From the NCBI RefSeq assembly GCF_003458415.1, contig NZ_QRUF01000011.1, forward strand, positions 13,719 through 77,718: a stretch of 64,000 bases of DNA. The letters run 5' to 3'. A program made the position numbers and the translations under genes. This DNA comes from Collinsella sp. AF25-2LB (GTDB taxonomy: Bacteria > Actinomycetota > Coriobacteriia > Coriobacteriales > Coriobacteriaceae). Positions 43,855-52,641 of this stretch are shown here, piece by piece. Below the pieces are notes generated by a model that did no database searches, had not been told where the DNA came from, and saw only the letters and a list, made by a program, of their open reading frames with translations. Position 1 is the stretch's first letter, and the number at the start of each line of letters is the position of its first letter.

Positions 43855-45207
43855 ATGGCATTCAACGACTTGATCGCCCAGAAAATAAAGGACTTTGAAC
43901 AGCAGGGGGTTCCGCAGGTCTTTGAGCGAGACCTTGATCTAGGAAACCCACAGGAGCCAAAGCGCGACAACATCGTAAATGTGATTGTGGGGGCCCGCCG
44001 TTGTGGAAAGACGTATCGCCTGTATCAGGAGATGCGGCGGCTTCAGAGCCGGGGCGTCGAGCTTGACCGGATGCTTTACTTCAATTTTGAGGATGAGCGC
44101 TTGCGCCCGTATGAGCCATCGCTGCTGGCGGACGTGCTCGACACGTTCTATGCGCTGTATCCTGTTGCTCGAACCGAGGGCGCTTACATTTTCTTTGACG
44201 AGATCCAGGAAATTCCCGAATGGGGTGCGTTTCTGCGGCGTGTAGTCGATACGGAGAAAGCGACCGTCTATGTGACGGGATCTTCTTCTAAGATGCTGTC
44301 CTCAGAACTTAAGAGCGAGTTCAGGGGTCGTTCTCTTGTGCGAGAGCTTTTTCCGTTGAGTTTTTCGGAATACGTTCGATATAAGACGGGGAGCGTTCTC
44401 GAGTCAGATGCGACCTTTTCCCCGAGCGATGCAGCGCTGCTTCGACATCATCTGATCGGGTATCTTGAACGAGGGGGATTCATCGCGACACTTGAGCAGA
44501 CGCCTGCAGACGCGATTCAGCTGCTACAGGAATATGCTTCGCGAACGGTCGCCATGGACGTCGTTGAACGTTACGACGTCAAGAACCCTCGCCTGGCATC
44601 GCTGTTCTTGACGCGGTGTATGGCATCTTCGGGACGAGAGCTGTCAGTGAACAAAGTGTACAACGAGTTCAAGAGCAGACAGATACCCGTCAGTCGTAAT
44701 TCGCTCAGCGACTTACTTGAGTATTATGAGGACGCCTACCTGTTATTTTCTGTGCCGGAGTTCACGCGTTCACTGGCAAATAACATGCGGTCTGCGTCTA
44801 AGGTCTACGCTGTCGACCCTGCGATGTTTGGAGCATTCTCTCCCGCATCGGCATTGGACCAGGGCCAGAGGCTCGAGACCGCAGTGTTCAATGCGCTAAG
44901 AAGAAGGACTCCCGCGGTGAGGACCGGCTCGGTCTGCCGCCTGCTAATCAAAGAGAAGAGCAAAAGCCATGAGGTGGACTTTGTGGCTGGGGATGCGCTT
45001 CTCATGCGGGCTTATAGCCTGATTCAGGTGAGTGCGGATATGGCAAGTGAGAAAACGCGCGAGCGCGAAATCGCCGCGCTTGATGCCTCGATGGCCCAGT
45101 TTGATCTTGGCGAGTCGGCAATCGTTACCATGGATGAACAGACCGATATTCCATGCGAGCACGGTGTGGTACACGTTATGCCCGCATGGAAGTGGCTCCT
45201 TGCCTAA
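43855..45207 (+). CDS. AAA ATPase with DUF4143 domain
   Basis: A 450-residue protein of the AAA_14/DUF4143 group. Walker A GARRCGKTYR begins at residue 46, Walker B IFFDEIQEI is near 113-121, sensor-like VTGSSSKML follows, and the DUF4143 C-terminal domain occupies about 215-400. These ATPases are widespread in gut bacteria and archaea, often transferred, and their role is unknown. The AT-rich promoter and less GC-biased codons than neighbours suggest acquisition. Single gene; GGAG precedes the ATG. Confidence 0.85.
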   Translation: MAFNDLIAQKIKDFEQQGVPQVFERDLDLGNPQEPKRDNIVNVIVGARRCGKTYRLYQEMRRLQSRGVELDRMLYFNFEDERLRPYEPSLLADVLDTFYALYPVARTEGAYIFFDEIQEIPEWGAFLRRVVDTEKATVYVTGSSSKMLSSELKSEFRGRSLVRELFPLSFSEYVRYKTGSVLESDATFSPSDAALLRHHLIGYLERGGFIATLEQTPADAIQLLQEYASRTVAMDVVERYDVKNPRLASLFLTRCMASSGRELSVNKVYNEFKSRQIPVSRNSLSDLLEYYEDAYLLFSVPEFTRSLANNMRSASKVYAVDPAMFGAFSPASALDQGQRLETAVFNALRRRTPAVRTGSVCRLLIKEKSKSHEVDFVAGDALLMRAYSLIQVSADMASEKTREREIAALDASMAQFDLGESAIVTMDEQTDIPCEHGVVHVMPAWKWLLA

Positions 45208-45280
45208 TCATCTATGGGCCTGTGGGGTCAGGACCTCCTGGCTCCTTCATCACGGTTGGGGAGCACCTTGCTGCGCCAGG

Positions 45281-46777
45281 CTAGTCCTGGGCTTTGATAC
45301 TCGGCAGCAGGATCTGCGCGAGGTAGTCGGTTTCGAGCTTAGTGGCACCATCGGCCTTGCCGTCTTTACCCACCAGGTCGTTCTTGATCTGGCTATACGT
45401 ATAGCGGTTGCCGGTCGTCAGCTCGACAAGCTCAATGGCCGTATCCATGGGGTAGGTCGACACGGGATTCTGCGTCCGCCCGTTGATGGTCTGGGGCACC
45501 ACGTACGGATAGACGGGGCCGCTGGCGTAGACGGTATAACCGTTGCCTAGATTGGCCGCACCCAAAACCGTATCGCCTTCATCGGGCGTAAAGCTCTCGC
45601 CCTCGCGCACCGCGACGAGCGTCACGAGCGGCGTATTGGCGTCGTCGCCCAGATAGATGCATAGCGTGCTTCCGTTTTGCCAAGTTGCGACCTTGCCGTA
45701 CCACTCGACGGGAATATCGAGCTGGTAGAGGTCGGTTGCCTTGTGGCGAGCGTCAGCATCACGGGACGCCTGTGCCTTTTGCGCGCTCACGGCATTGACG
45801 GCGGCGTCGCGCCGCGCGGTTGCTGCCTGCTGGAGCACTTTGGCAGCCGCGGCGGAGCTCGCACCGCCCTCCTCGGCATACTTGGCGGCGGCATCGATCT
45901 GGTCGTCAGTCACCGTGTCGGCCGAAGGCACCTTGAGCTTAAAGGTGGCCTGGGCACTTAAATCCTGTCCATCGCTCTTAACGGTGACCTGCGTCTTGGT
46001 GGTCGGGACGGTATAGATGGTGCCGTCGGCCGCGATGGGGGAGGCAGCGATGGAGAGCGTGTAATCGCCGGGCAGCAGTTTGATGCCGCGGCCGTGCTCG
46101 TCAACATAGAGCGTTTCGCTCACGGAGGAGCCGTCAGAATCCTGACCGCTCACCTGTACGGGAATCTTGGAGCCAGTGGAACAGTCGAGGCCCGCGGCAT
46201 GCATGCCAATCTGCACCGACATCATCGTGTGGGCATTGGCGGCGACAGCGGCAGCCTGCTCTTGCTGATATCCGTTCCAGGCAGCATAGCCTGCACCGCC
46301 GGCGACGAGCGCGACGGCCACGACACCGGCGACCATCAGATTGCGGCGCTTGGGCGACATCTTGCGATGGCGGACCTCGGCCTCGCGTGCCGAGGGAACG
46401 GACGGCAGGGGTATATCGCCCATGGCGATGGTCTCGTCCACGGCTGGTGCGGAACCCAGGCCAGGAAGCTCGCGAGTCAGCGAATCCTCGGCCGGCAAGC
46501 TGTCGAGCAAGACGGTTTCCTCGCCCGTGTCGGATTCGGGCTGGTTGCCGGCCTCGCTTTCGGTGCCTTCGTGATCTGCCTCATCCTCGGCAGGCTCAAC
46601 GTCGCCTGCATCCTGATTATCGGATTGCGCCTCGGTTTCCGGCTCATCCTGCACATCAACGCCCGAATCGTCAAACGCAATCTCATCGAGTGAAATCCGG
46701 TCTAAGCTCTCCAAGGCCTCAGCGCAAGCTTCTGCATCTTGGGCCGCATCCTCTTGGCCCATCGTCTCATCATTCAT
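45281..46777 (-). CDS. Large single-span membrane protein of unknown function
   Basis: A 498-residue protein. Residues 1-135 are acidic and low-complexity, likely cytoplasmic; a basic stretch (RHRKMSPKRRN) precedes one membrane span at about 147-168; the remaining ~330 residues are outside. The outer part has a beta-rich region (KLLPGDYTLSIAASPIAADG), an Ala-rich helical region (about 295-345) and a C-terminal domain (LDIPVEWYGKVATWQNGSTLCIYLGDD). The basic-inside topology and acidic leader recall actinobacterial Ser/Thr kinase substrates, but no family is recognised. It is convergent with the DUF4143 gene. Confidence 0.75.
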   Translation of the reverse strand: MNDETMGQEDAAQDAEACAEALESLDRISLDEIAFDDSGVDVQDEPETEAQSDNQDAGDVEPAEDEADHEGTESEAGNQPESDTGEETVLLDSLPAEDSLTRELPGLGSAPAVDETIAMGDIPLPSVPSAREAEVRHRKMSPKRRNLMVAGVVAVALVAGGAGYAAWNGYQQEQAAAVAANAHTMMSVQIGMHAAGLDCSTGSKIPVQVSGQDSDGSSVSETLYVDEHGRGIKLLPGDYTLSIAASPIAADGTIYTVPTTKTQVTVKSDGQDLSAQATFKLKVPSADTVTDDQIDAAAKYAEEGGASSAAAAKVLQQAATARRDAAVNAVSAQKAQASRDADARHKATDLYQLDIPVEWYGKVATWQNGSTLCIYLGDDANTPLVTLVAVREGESFTPDEGDTVLGAANLGNGYTVYASGPVYPYVVPQTINGRTQNPVSTYPMDTAIELVELTTGNRYTYSQIKNDLVGKDGKADGATKLETDYLAQILLPSIKAQD

Positions 46778-46904
46778 ACATCCCCCAAGCTCAATATCGG
46801 GACAACACTGTACCCAAAAATGGAGCCATATAAAGCGCGTGCGAAATATAAGATCCGATTTAACCTGAGCGCATCGTTCGGCCGCATCCTCGCGGCGGCA
46901 AAAG

Positions 46905-46939
46905 GCCCCCGGAACGCGAACGAATCACATTCCGGGGGC
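46905..46939 (-). terminator. Terminator after the DUF5692-like gene (minus strand)
   Basis: Arms GCCCCCGGAA and TTCCGGGGGC. Read on the minus strand the stem is followed by CTTTT. Confidence 0.75.
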
Positions 46940-47010
46940 TCTACAATGCGTTGAGTTGCGCGGAGCCGGCTATGCTGCTTCGTGCTCAAGCGATGTCTGC
47001 GCCGGGCGCG

Positions 47011-48018
47011 TTACTCGGCGTGTGCGTAATCCACCTTGGCGCGGCGAGCGGTAGCCTTCTCCCAATCGCTGGTGCCCTCAAAGACATCCTGCTTGTAGGG
47101 ATTGCGGCCGAGCTTCTTGGCGCGGTAGGCGATGTAGATGATCGCGGCGACGTTGGCGACCAGTGCGGCGATCGAGACCGCGGTAGCGGCGCCGGGGTCG
47201 AGCGTGGAGTGGGTCACAAAGATGGACTCCTCCTGGAAGTAGGGGAATACCTGGGCAAACATGCACCAAATAGCCAGCGTAAAGGCGCGGTTCTGGATCC
47301 AGCCGCCCTTGTTCCAGATAAAGGCGGCGACGGTGGGCGCCAGCAGCAGCGCAAAGCCGCAGAACCAGGAGTGGGTGGGCAGGCAGTTGTAGGTGTAGCA
47401 GAAGTTCCAGATATCGTAGGCGATGATGTAGACCCAGGTCATGTCGGGCCACAGCATATCGGTCTGATCCTCGGAGGCGTAGACGCTCCACCAACCGGTC
47501 ATGCAGAAGATGTTGATGAGACCGGCGATGCCGTTGAACACGTTGTTCCAGCCGGCCAGCTGCGTAGCACCTTCGGAGGTGACCCAGGTGGACTCGCCCA
47601 GGACAAAGAAGTGATAGGCGCTCTCAAAGTCGGATACGACGGCGATCATGATGTTGATGGCGACGATCACAAACGGCCATGCGCGGAACCAATGCGCCTT
47701 GCCGATCTTTCCCCACTGGTACTTAATGGCAATGAAGCCCCAGCAACCGGCGAGCGCCGCGTATACCTTGGCGTAGTGGAACCAGCTGTTCTGGTACACA
47801 TGGGTGGGGTTGGTGAGCGCCCACTCGGCGCCTTGCGAAACGCCCACGGCGATGGCGACGCAGTAGATGGTCATGGCCAGCGGAGCCACGCCAAAGATGA
47901 TTGCCGCGCCCAGCTTGGTGCGGCGGCCGACTTCGTTGAGCACGATCAGGCCAATAAAGACCATGGCCCAGCCGGCCCAGTGGATAAGGGTATCGCTACC
48001 CCAAACATCGAACAGCAT
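47011..48018 (-). CDS. Integral membrane protein, DUF5692-like
   Basis: A 335-residue protein with about nine hydrophobic segments and many Trp/Tyr residues (WNFCYTYNCLPTHSWFCG, FMTGWWSVY-like). It matches what I know of the DUF5692 group, found near TetR regulators in Coriobacteriia and Clostridia; its activity is unknown. AAAGGAG precedes the ATG. It lies 63 bp after the TetR gene in the same direction and is probably co-transcribed with it, opposite the flavin oxidoreductase gene. Confidence 0.75.
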   Translation of the reverse strand: MLFDVWGSDTLIHWAGWAMVFIGLIVLNEVGRRTKLGAAIIFGVAPLAMTIYCVAIAVGVSQGAEWALTNPTHVYQNSWFHYAKVYAALAGCWGFIAIKYQWGKIGKAHWFRAWPFVIVAINIMIAVVSDFESAYHFFVLGESTWVTSEGATQLAGWNNVFNGIAGLINIFCMTGWWSVYASEDQTDMLWPDMTWVYIIAYDIWNFCYTYNCLPTHSWFCGFALLLAPTVAAFIWNKGGWIQNRAFTLAIWCMFAQVFPYFQEESIFVTHSTLDPGAATAVSIAALVANVAAIIYIAYRAKKLGRNPYKQDVFEGTSDWEKATARRAKVDYAHAE

Positions 48019-48081
48019 GCTGCTCTCCTTTCACACGCCCGCGGCCCCTCTTCTGATCGCGGGCAGTTTGGCCAAATGTCG

Positions 48082-48744
48082 TCAGTTCTGGGGCTTGCGC
48101 TCCGGATACTTGGCGGTATAGCCCTCGATGTGGAGTGTCGAGGCGATGATTTCCTTGACCGTTTCGTCGGGCACATCGGGGTGCGTGCGGATATACATCA
48201 AAAGGCCCATAATGAGGGTGTAGAACGTCTCGTAGACATGGTCGATGCGTAGCTCATGATGGGCGACAAAATCCACTACGGTGGTGTCGCAGATATACTG
48301 CGCCACGCGCTGGACCACGTTGTGCAAAAAGCCGCCGTAGAGCGCGCCGCTGCTCGAGGTAAGCGTGCTCGGCAGCTCGTGGCCGCTGGCGACCAGGCGC
48401 TTAAAGAGCGGGGCGACGGTGTCGAGCGCGCCCTCGATATCACCGACGGTGCGGTCGGCGTTCCACCGCTCGAGTTCGGAGATAAAGTCGTCGATCGCCT
48501 CGTCCATAACAGCGGTGACGGCGGCGTCCATGTCGGCGAAGTAGTGGTAGAACAATGAACGCGTGCAGCCGGCTCGCTTGGTCACGGCCGATACCGATAG
48601 GTGGGACACGCCCAGCTCGGAGCTTACGGTGCGCACGGCATCGAGGATCTCGCGACGGCGTTCGTCGCCCGTCAGGCGCTTTGCCGCGCTATCGGATGCG
48701 GGGACGGCATCGACCACAGAGGTACCTGCTGTGTTATTGCCCAT
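48082..48744 (-). CDS. TetR-family transcriptional regulator
   Basis: A 220-residue regulator. After a ~22-residue disordered start, the HTH (about 28-75) contains ILDAVRTVSSELGVSHLSVSAVTKRAGCTRSLFYHYF (in part); the C-terminal ligand domain is divergent and helical. The gene is divergent from the 925-residue oxidoreductase. Two identical-type palindromes in the spacer are its probable operators, so it likely represses itself, the DUF5692-like gene and the oxidoreductase until an unknown ligand is bound. Confidence 0.9.
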   Translation of the reverse strand: MGNNTAGTSVVDAVPASDSAAKRLTGDERRREILDAVRTVSSELGVSHLSVSAVTKRAGCTRSLFYHYFADMDAAVTAVMDEAIDDFISELERWNADRTVGDIEGALDTVAPLFKRLVASGHELPSTLTSSSGALYGGFLHNVVQRVAQYICDTTVVDFVAHHELRIDHVYETFYTLIMGLLMYIRTHPDVPDETVKEIIASTLHIEGYTAKYPERKPQN

Positions 48745-48802
48745 GTTTTGCCGCCTTTCATCCTCTTTTGCCTGACCGTTCGCCTAACAGTCTTGAATAT
48801 TG

Positions 48803-48840
48803 TTGACGGTTCGTCAATACTATTTTTGACACAATGTCAA
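48803..48840. promoter_or_regulatory. Two TTGAC-N5-GTCAA palindromes, probable TetR operators
   Basis: TTGACGGTTCGTCAA (48803-48817) and TTGACACAATGTCAA (48826-48840) are 15-bp dyads with 23-bp centre spacing, between the divergent TetR and oxidoreductase genes. Confidence 0.75.
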
Positions 48841-48933
48841 CAATGGCGGGTGAACGGCATGGGGGCATGTCCGGCCTGCAAAAAAAGAGGGGCGCTGCGG
48901 TCCCGCCGGGCTGCGGCAAGAGAAGGGACAACC

Positions 48934-51711
48934 ATGATTCTCAACGGACCGGGGATTAGTTACACCGAGCCCGACATCGGTTCGGAGTTCGTGCCGCCGC
49001 TGCCGGAGCATCCGCGCGAGGCCATCGTCAAGCTGTGCGAGCACTGCACCAACCGTCTGCTGCATCGCGACGAGCTGCTGGGCTACGAGTACTGGTCGTT
49101 TGCCGAGGCCGCAACCGACGAGCAGGCCGAAGTGCTCTGCAAGATGAAGATGCGCCGTCCCTATACGCTGCCCGAGATGGTCAAGCTCACCGGCATGCCC
49201 GAAGCCGATATCGAGAAGATGCTCGACGACATGAGCTACACGGGTCTGCTCGAGTACAACTGGGAAAACCCCGAGCGCGCCAAGCAATGGGTGTTGCCCA
49301 TGCTGGTGCCGGGTTCTGCCGAGTTCCTCAACATGCGCGTGAGCCAGCTCGAGGAGCACCCGGTCTATGCCAAGTTCTTTGAGCAGGCGTCCAAGGGACC
49401 GCTGTCCAAGGCCACGCCGATGGTGCCGCCCGGAGGCGCCGGCATCGGCATGCACGTCATTCCGGTCGAGAAGGCCATCGACGCCGCGAGCACCTCGGTG
49501 CCGATCGAGCATATCGAGCATTGGCTCGACAAATACGATGGCAAATATGCCGCCAGCACCTGCAGCTGCCGCGCGAGCCGTCGCGTGATGGGTGAGGGCT
49601 GCGCCGACGACCCGGCCGATTGGTGCATCGCCGTGGGCGATATGGCCGACTACGTGGTTGAGACCGATCGTGGCCATTACGTGACCCGCGACGAGGTTTA
49701 CGACATCTTGCGCCAGGCCGAGGACAACGGCTTTGTGCACCAGATCACTAATATCGACGGCGAGAACAAGATCTTCGCCATCTGCAACTGCAACGTCAAC
49801 GTGTGCTACGCCCTGCGCACCTCGCAGCTGTTCAACACGCCCAACCTGTCGCGCTCGGCCTATGTCGCTAAGGTCGAGAAGGACAAGTGCGTGGCCTGCG
49901 GTCGCTGCGTCGAGGTGTGTCCGGCCGGCGCCGCCAAGCTGGGCCAGAAGCTCTGCAGCAAAAAGGCCGGCGGACAGGTGCCCGAGTATCCGCGCCAGGA
50001 GCTGCCCGATGCCACCAAGTGGGACCACACCAAGTGGTCGCCCAACTACCGCAACGACAACCGCATCGAGACGCATGAGTCCGGCACCGCTCCCTGCAAG
50101 ACGGCCTGCCCCGCGCACGTTGCCGTTCAGGGCTATTTGAAGCTCGCGGCTCAGGGTCGCTATGACGAGGCGCTGGCACTCATTAAGCGCGAGAACCCGC
50201 TGCCCGCTATCTGCGGCCGTGTGTGCAACCGCCGCTGCGAGGACGCCTGCACCCGCGGCCGTGTGGACGCCGCCGTGGCCATCGACGAGGTCAAGAAGTT
50301 CATCGCCCAGCGCGATCTGGATGCCGCGACCCGCTACGTCCCGCCCGTGGTGACGCCGACGCGCGCTGGCGGCTTTGATCAGAAGATCGCCATCATCGGT
50401 GCCGGTCCGGCCGGCCTGTCCTGCGCTTTCTATCTGGCCGAGAAGGGCTACAAGCCCGTCGTCTTCGAGAAAAACGAGCGCCCGGGCGGCATGCTCACCT
50501 ACGGCATTCCCAGCTTTAAGCTGCAGAAGGACGTCATTGAGGCCGAGGTCGAGATCATTCGCCTGATGGGTGCCGAGTTCCGCTATGGCGTGGAGGTCGG
50601 TCGTGATGTGACGCTCGACGAGCTGCGCGCGCAGGGCTTTAAGGCCTTTTACGTGGCCATCGGCTGCCAGGGCGGCCGCCTTGCCGGTATTCCGGGCGAG
50701 GATGCCGTGGACGTGACCGTGGCCGTCGACTTCCTTCGCGAGGTTAACAGCGGCAAGATCGATACCCTGTCCGGCCGCACCATTGTGGTGGGCGGCGGCA
50801 ACGTGGCCATCGACGTTGCCCGCAACGCCTGCCGTCTGGGCTCTGGGCACGTTGAGATGTTCTGCCTGGAGAGCGAGGTCCAGATGCCCGCCAGCGAGGA
50901 AGAACGTCGCGAGGCCGTTGAGGACGGCGCTCACATCAGCTGCGGCTGGGGCCCCAAGGAGATTCACCTGGACGAGGCCGGTCGTGTGTGCGGTATCACC
51001 TTCAAGCGCTGCACGCGTGTCTTTGACGACGAGGGCCGTTTTGCGCCCGAGTACGACGAGAACGATCTGCGCCGTGTCGATGCCGACCGTGTCGTCATGT
51101 CGATTGGCCAGTCCATTGTGTGGGGCGACCTGCTGGCTGGCTCCAAGGTGGAGCTCGGCCGCGGCCAGGGCGCCCTTGCCGATCCCCAGACTTACCAGAC
51201 CGCCGAACCCGACATCTTTGTGGGTGGTGACGTCTACACTGGCCCCAGCTTTGCCATCGACGCTATCGCCGCCGGCCACGAGGCCGCGGTGTCCATCCAT
51301 CGCTTTGTGCAGCCGGGCTCCACGCTCACCATCGGCCGCAATCAGCGCCGCTACACCGCGCTCGACCGCGACGACGTTGTGCTCGAGAGCTACGACAACG
51401 CGAGCCGCGAGGTTGCCCACGTGGACCGCGAGCGCGAGAAGGCTGCGCCGTTTAGCGAGTACGTCGAGACCTTTACCGAAGAGCAGGTGCGCGCCGAGAC
51501 CGCCCGTTGCCTGGGTTGCGGTGCCTCGATCGTCGACCCCAACAAGTGCATCGGCTGCGGCCTGTGCACCACCAAGTGCGCGTTCGACGCCATCCATCTG
51601 GATCGCGACCGCCCCGAGTGCTCCACGATGGTCAAATACGAGCAAAAGCTCCCAAGCCTCGGCAAGTACGCTCTAAAGCGTGCCATCAAGATTAAATTTG
51701 GTCGTAAATAG
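48934..51711 (+). CDS. Multi-cluster Fe-S/flavin oxidoreductase (GltD-like core)
   Basis: A 925-residue protein built of: an N-terminal domain with unusual Cys groups (Cys210, 212, 223, 231; Cys284, 286, 291); a ferredoxin-like 4Fe-4S motif CVACGRCVEVCPAG (319-329); the GltD-type Fe-S domain (Cys388, 392, 427, 431, 435, 439); an FAD Rossmann fold GAGPAG (489-494); an NAD(P) fold with VVGGGNVAIDVARNA; and a C-terminal ferredoxin segment CIGCGLCTTKC. It likely moves electrons from NAD(P)H through FAD to several clusters and an unknown partner. ATG 48934 follows AAGGGA; the frame is open far upstream but not coding there. It may be regulated by the divergent TetR. Confidence 0.85.
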   Translation: MILNGPGISYTEPDIGSEFVPPLPEHPREAIVKLCEHCTNRLLHRDELLGYEYWSFAEAATDEQAEVLCKMKMRRPYTLPEMVKLTGMPEADIEKMLDDMSYTGLLEYNWENPERAKQWVLPMLVPGSAEFLNMRVSQLEEHPVYAKFFEQASKGPLSKATPMVPPGGAGIGMHVIPVEKAIDAASTSVPIEHIEHWLDKYDGKYAASTCSCRASRRVMGEGCADDPADWCIAVGDMADYVVETDRGHYVTRDEVYDILRQAEDNGFVHQITNIDGENKIFAICNCNVNVCYALRTSQLFNTPNLSRSAYVAKVEKDKCVACGRCVEVCPAGAAKLGQKLCSKKAGGQVPEYPRQELPDATKWDHTKWSPNYRNDNRIETHESGTAPCKTACPAHVAVQGYLKLAAQGRYDEALALIKRENPLPAICGRVCNRRCEDACTRGRVDAAVAIDEVKKFIAQRDLDAATRYVPPVVTPTRAGGFDQKIAIIGAGPAGLSCAFYLAEKGYKPVVFEKNERPGGMLTYGIPSFKLQKDVIEAEVEIIRLMGAEFRYGVEVGRDVTLDELRAQGFKAFYVAIGCQGGRLAGIPGEDAVDVTVAVDFLREVNSGKIDTLSGRTIVVGGGNVAIDVARNACRLGSGHVEMFCLESEVQMPASEEERREAVEDGAHISCGWGPKEIHLDEAGRVCGITFKRCTRVFDDEGRFAPEYDENDLRRVDADRVVMSIGQSIVWGDLLAGSKVELGRGQGALADPQTYQTAEPDIFVGGDVYTGPSFAIDAIAAGHEAAVSIHRFVQPGSTLTIGRNQRRYTALDRDDVVLESYDNASREVAHVDREREKAAPFSEYVETFTEEQVRAETARCLGCGASIVDPNKCIGCGLCTTKCAFDAIHLDRDRPECSTMVKYEQKLPSLGKYALKRAIKIKFGRK

Positions 51712-51807
51712 GTAGCCATGGCGGGTAAGGGGACGGCGCAGACTAGATCTCGTCGTCCCCTTGCTTTGAGTTTGCATCGAATCAACCTCTGCAGAAAGGG
51801 TTTCGCC

Positions 51808-52236
51808 TTGCATGAATTGGGAATCGTCTATCACATCATTCGCGATGTCGAGAACGTGGCGCGCGCCAATGGCGTGCGTCGCGTTTCGAGCGTCACGCTG
51901 CTGCTGGGCGAGGTCTCGGGCGTCGTTCCCGACTTGCTACTCGACGCTTGGCGCTGGGCGGCAGATAAAAAGCCCATCACCGAGGGTGCGGAGCTTATCG
52001 TGGAGCCCGTTGAGGCCGTGACACATTGCGAGGCGTGTGGCTGCGACTACGCGACGGTCGAGCACGGCAAGGCCTGTCCCCATTGCGGTAGCGGCGAGAC
52101 CTATTTGCTGCAGGGCCAAGAGGTAATGATCAAACAGATCGAGACCCCCGAAGAGGATCCGGCAGGCGCTGCCCCCGACGGCCCTTCCGACGCGCCCGAT
52201 GCCGTCGACGCCGCCAACCCACTCCACATCGTCTAG
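51808..52236 (+). CDS. hypA: Hydrogenase/urease nickel metallochaperone HypA
   Basis: A 142-residue nickel chaperone. The start is TTG: HypA must begin Met-His, because His2 and the N-terminus bind Ni2+, and the only frame giving MHELGIVYH starts at TTG 51808, with AGAAAGGG upstream. The zinc site is Cys74, Cys77, Cys90, Cys93. A ~30-residue acidic/Pro-Ala tail ending HIV is extra to the family. It is 30 kb from hypCDEF and 96 bp after the oxidoreductase; hypB is not in the window. Confidence 0.92.
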   Translation: MHELGIVYHIIRDVENVARANGVRRVSSVTLLLGEVSGVVPDLLLDAWRWAADKKPITEGAELIVEPVEAVTHCEACGCDYATVEHGKACPHCGSGETYLLQGQEVMIKQIETPEEDPAGAAPDGPSDAPDAVDAANPLHIV

Positions 52237-52246
52237 GATCCCCTAT

Positions 52247-52319
52247 AAGTTGCGGTGAAATAGTTCCTAAATCCAGCCTTCTGGCTCTTAAACAAGAACT
52301 ATTTCACCGCAACTTTTTT
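52247..52319 (+). terminator. Family-4 palindrome copy 1, hypA terminator
   Basis: Perfect 20-bp arms AAGTTGCGGTGAAATAGTTC (52247-52266) and GAACTATTTCACCGCAACTT (52296-52315), with AGCC/GGCT pairing inside the loop, followed by TTTT. A near copy lies at 55933-56001. Confidence 0.85.
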
Positions 52320-52641
52320 GAGTAGTTTTGTTGAGCATAAGTCGTGCAAATAGTCAAGCCATGTCTGTTTAAACAAAATAGTGACAGTACGAGCACATTC
52401 GCACTTGCTTAATATCGATATTAATGAACAGCTTGCTTGTATCTATAAAATACATAGCTTGATGAGCGACGCCTTGTCGTGTAATGAGTCAAAAAGCAGT
52501 AACGTAATCAACTTGTAACAAACCTAGACGTTTAAACAAATAATCCAACCTTTTGCGGATTTAGCTATAATTCCACAATCCAAACAGGTATACTCCTTTC
52601 ATGTCGTGTAGGAAATACGTAGACAAAAAGGAGGTTATGTG
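52320..52641 (+). promoter_or_regulatory. AT-rich leader of the mannose-family PTS operon
   Basis: It is markedly AT-rich. It holds a repeated GTTTAAACAAA motif (52367-52380 and 52530-52543), a perfect 16-bp palindrome TTAATATCGATATTAA (52409-52424), and TATAAT at 52566-52571, 70 bp before the first start. No good -35 and no sigma-54 type -24/-12 boxes were found. Control by an unknown regulator is inferred. Confidence 0.5.

Noticed and set aside
48820..51645. 941-codon open frame antisense to the flavoprotein
   Set aside because: Mirror of a highly biased gene; the real protein on the other strand has all Fe-S and FAD motifs.
52320..52641. Sigma-54 promoter for the mannose PTS operon
   Set aside because: No GG-N10-GC type -24/-12 pair could be found in the leader.
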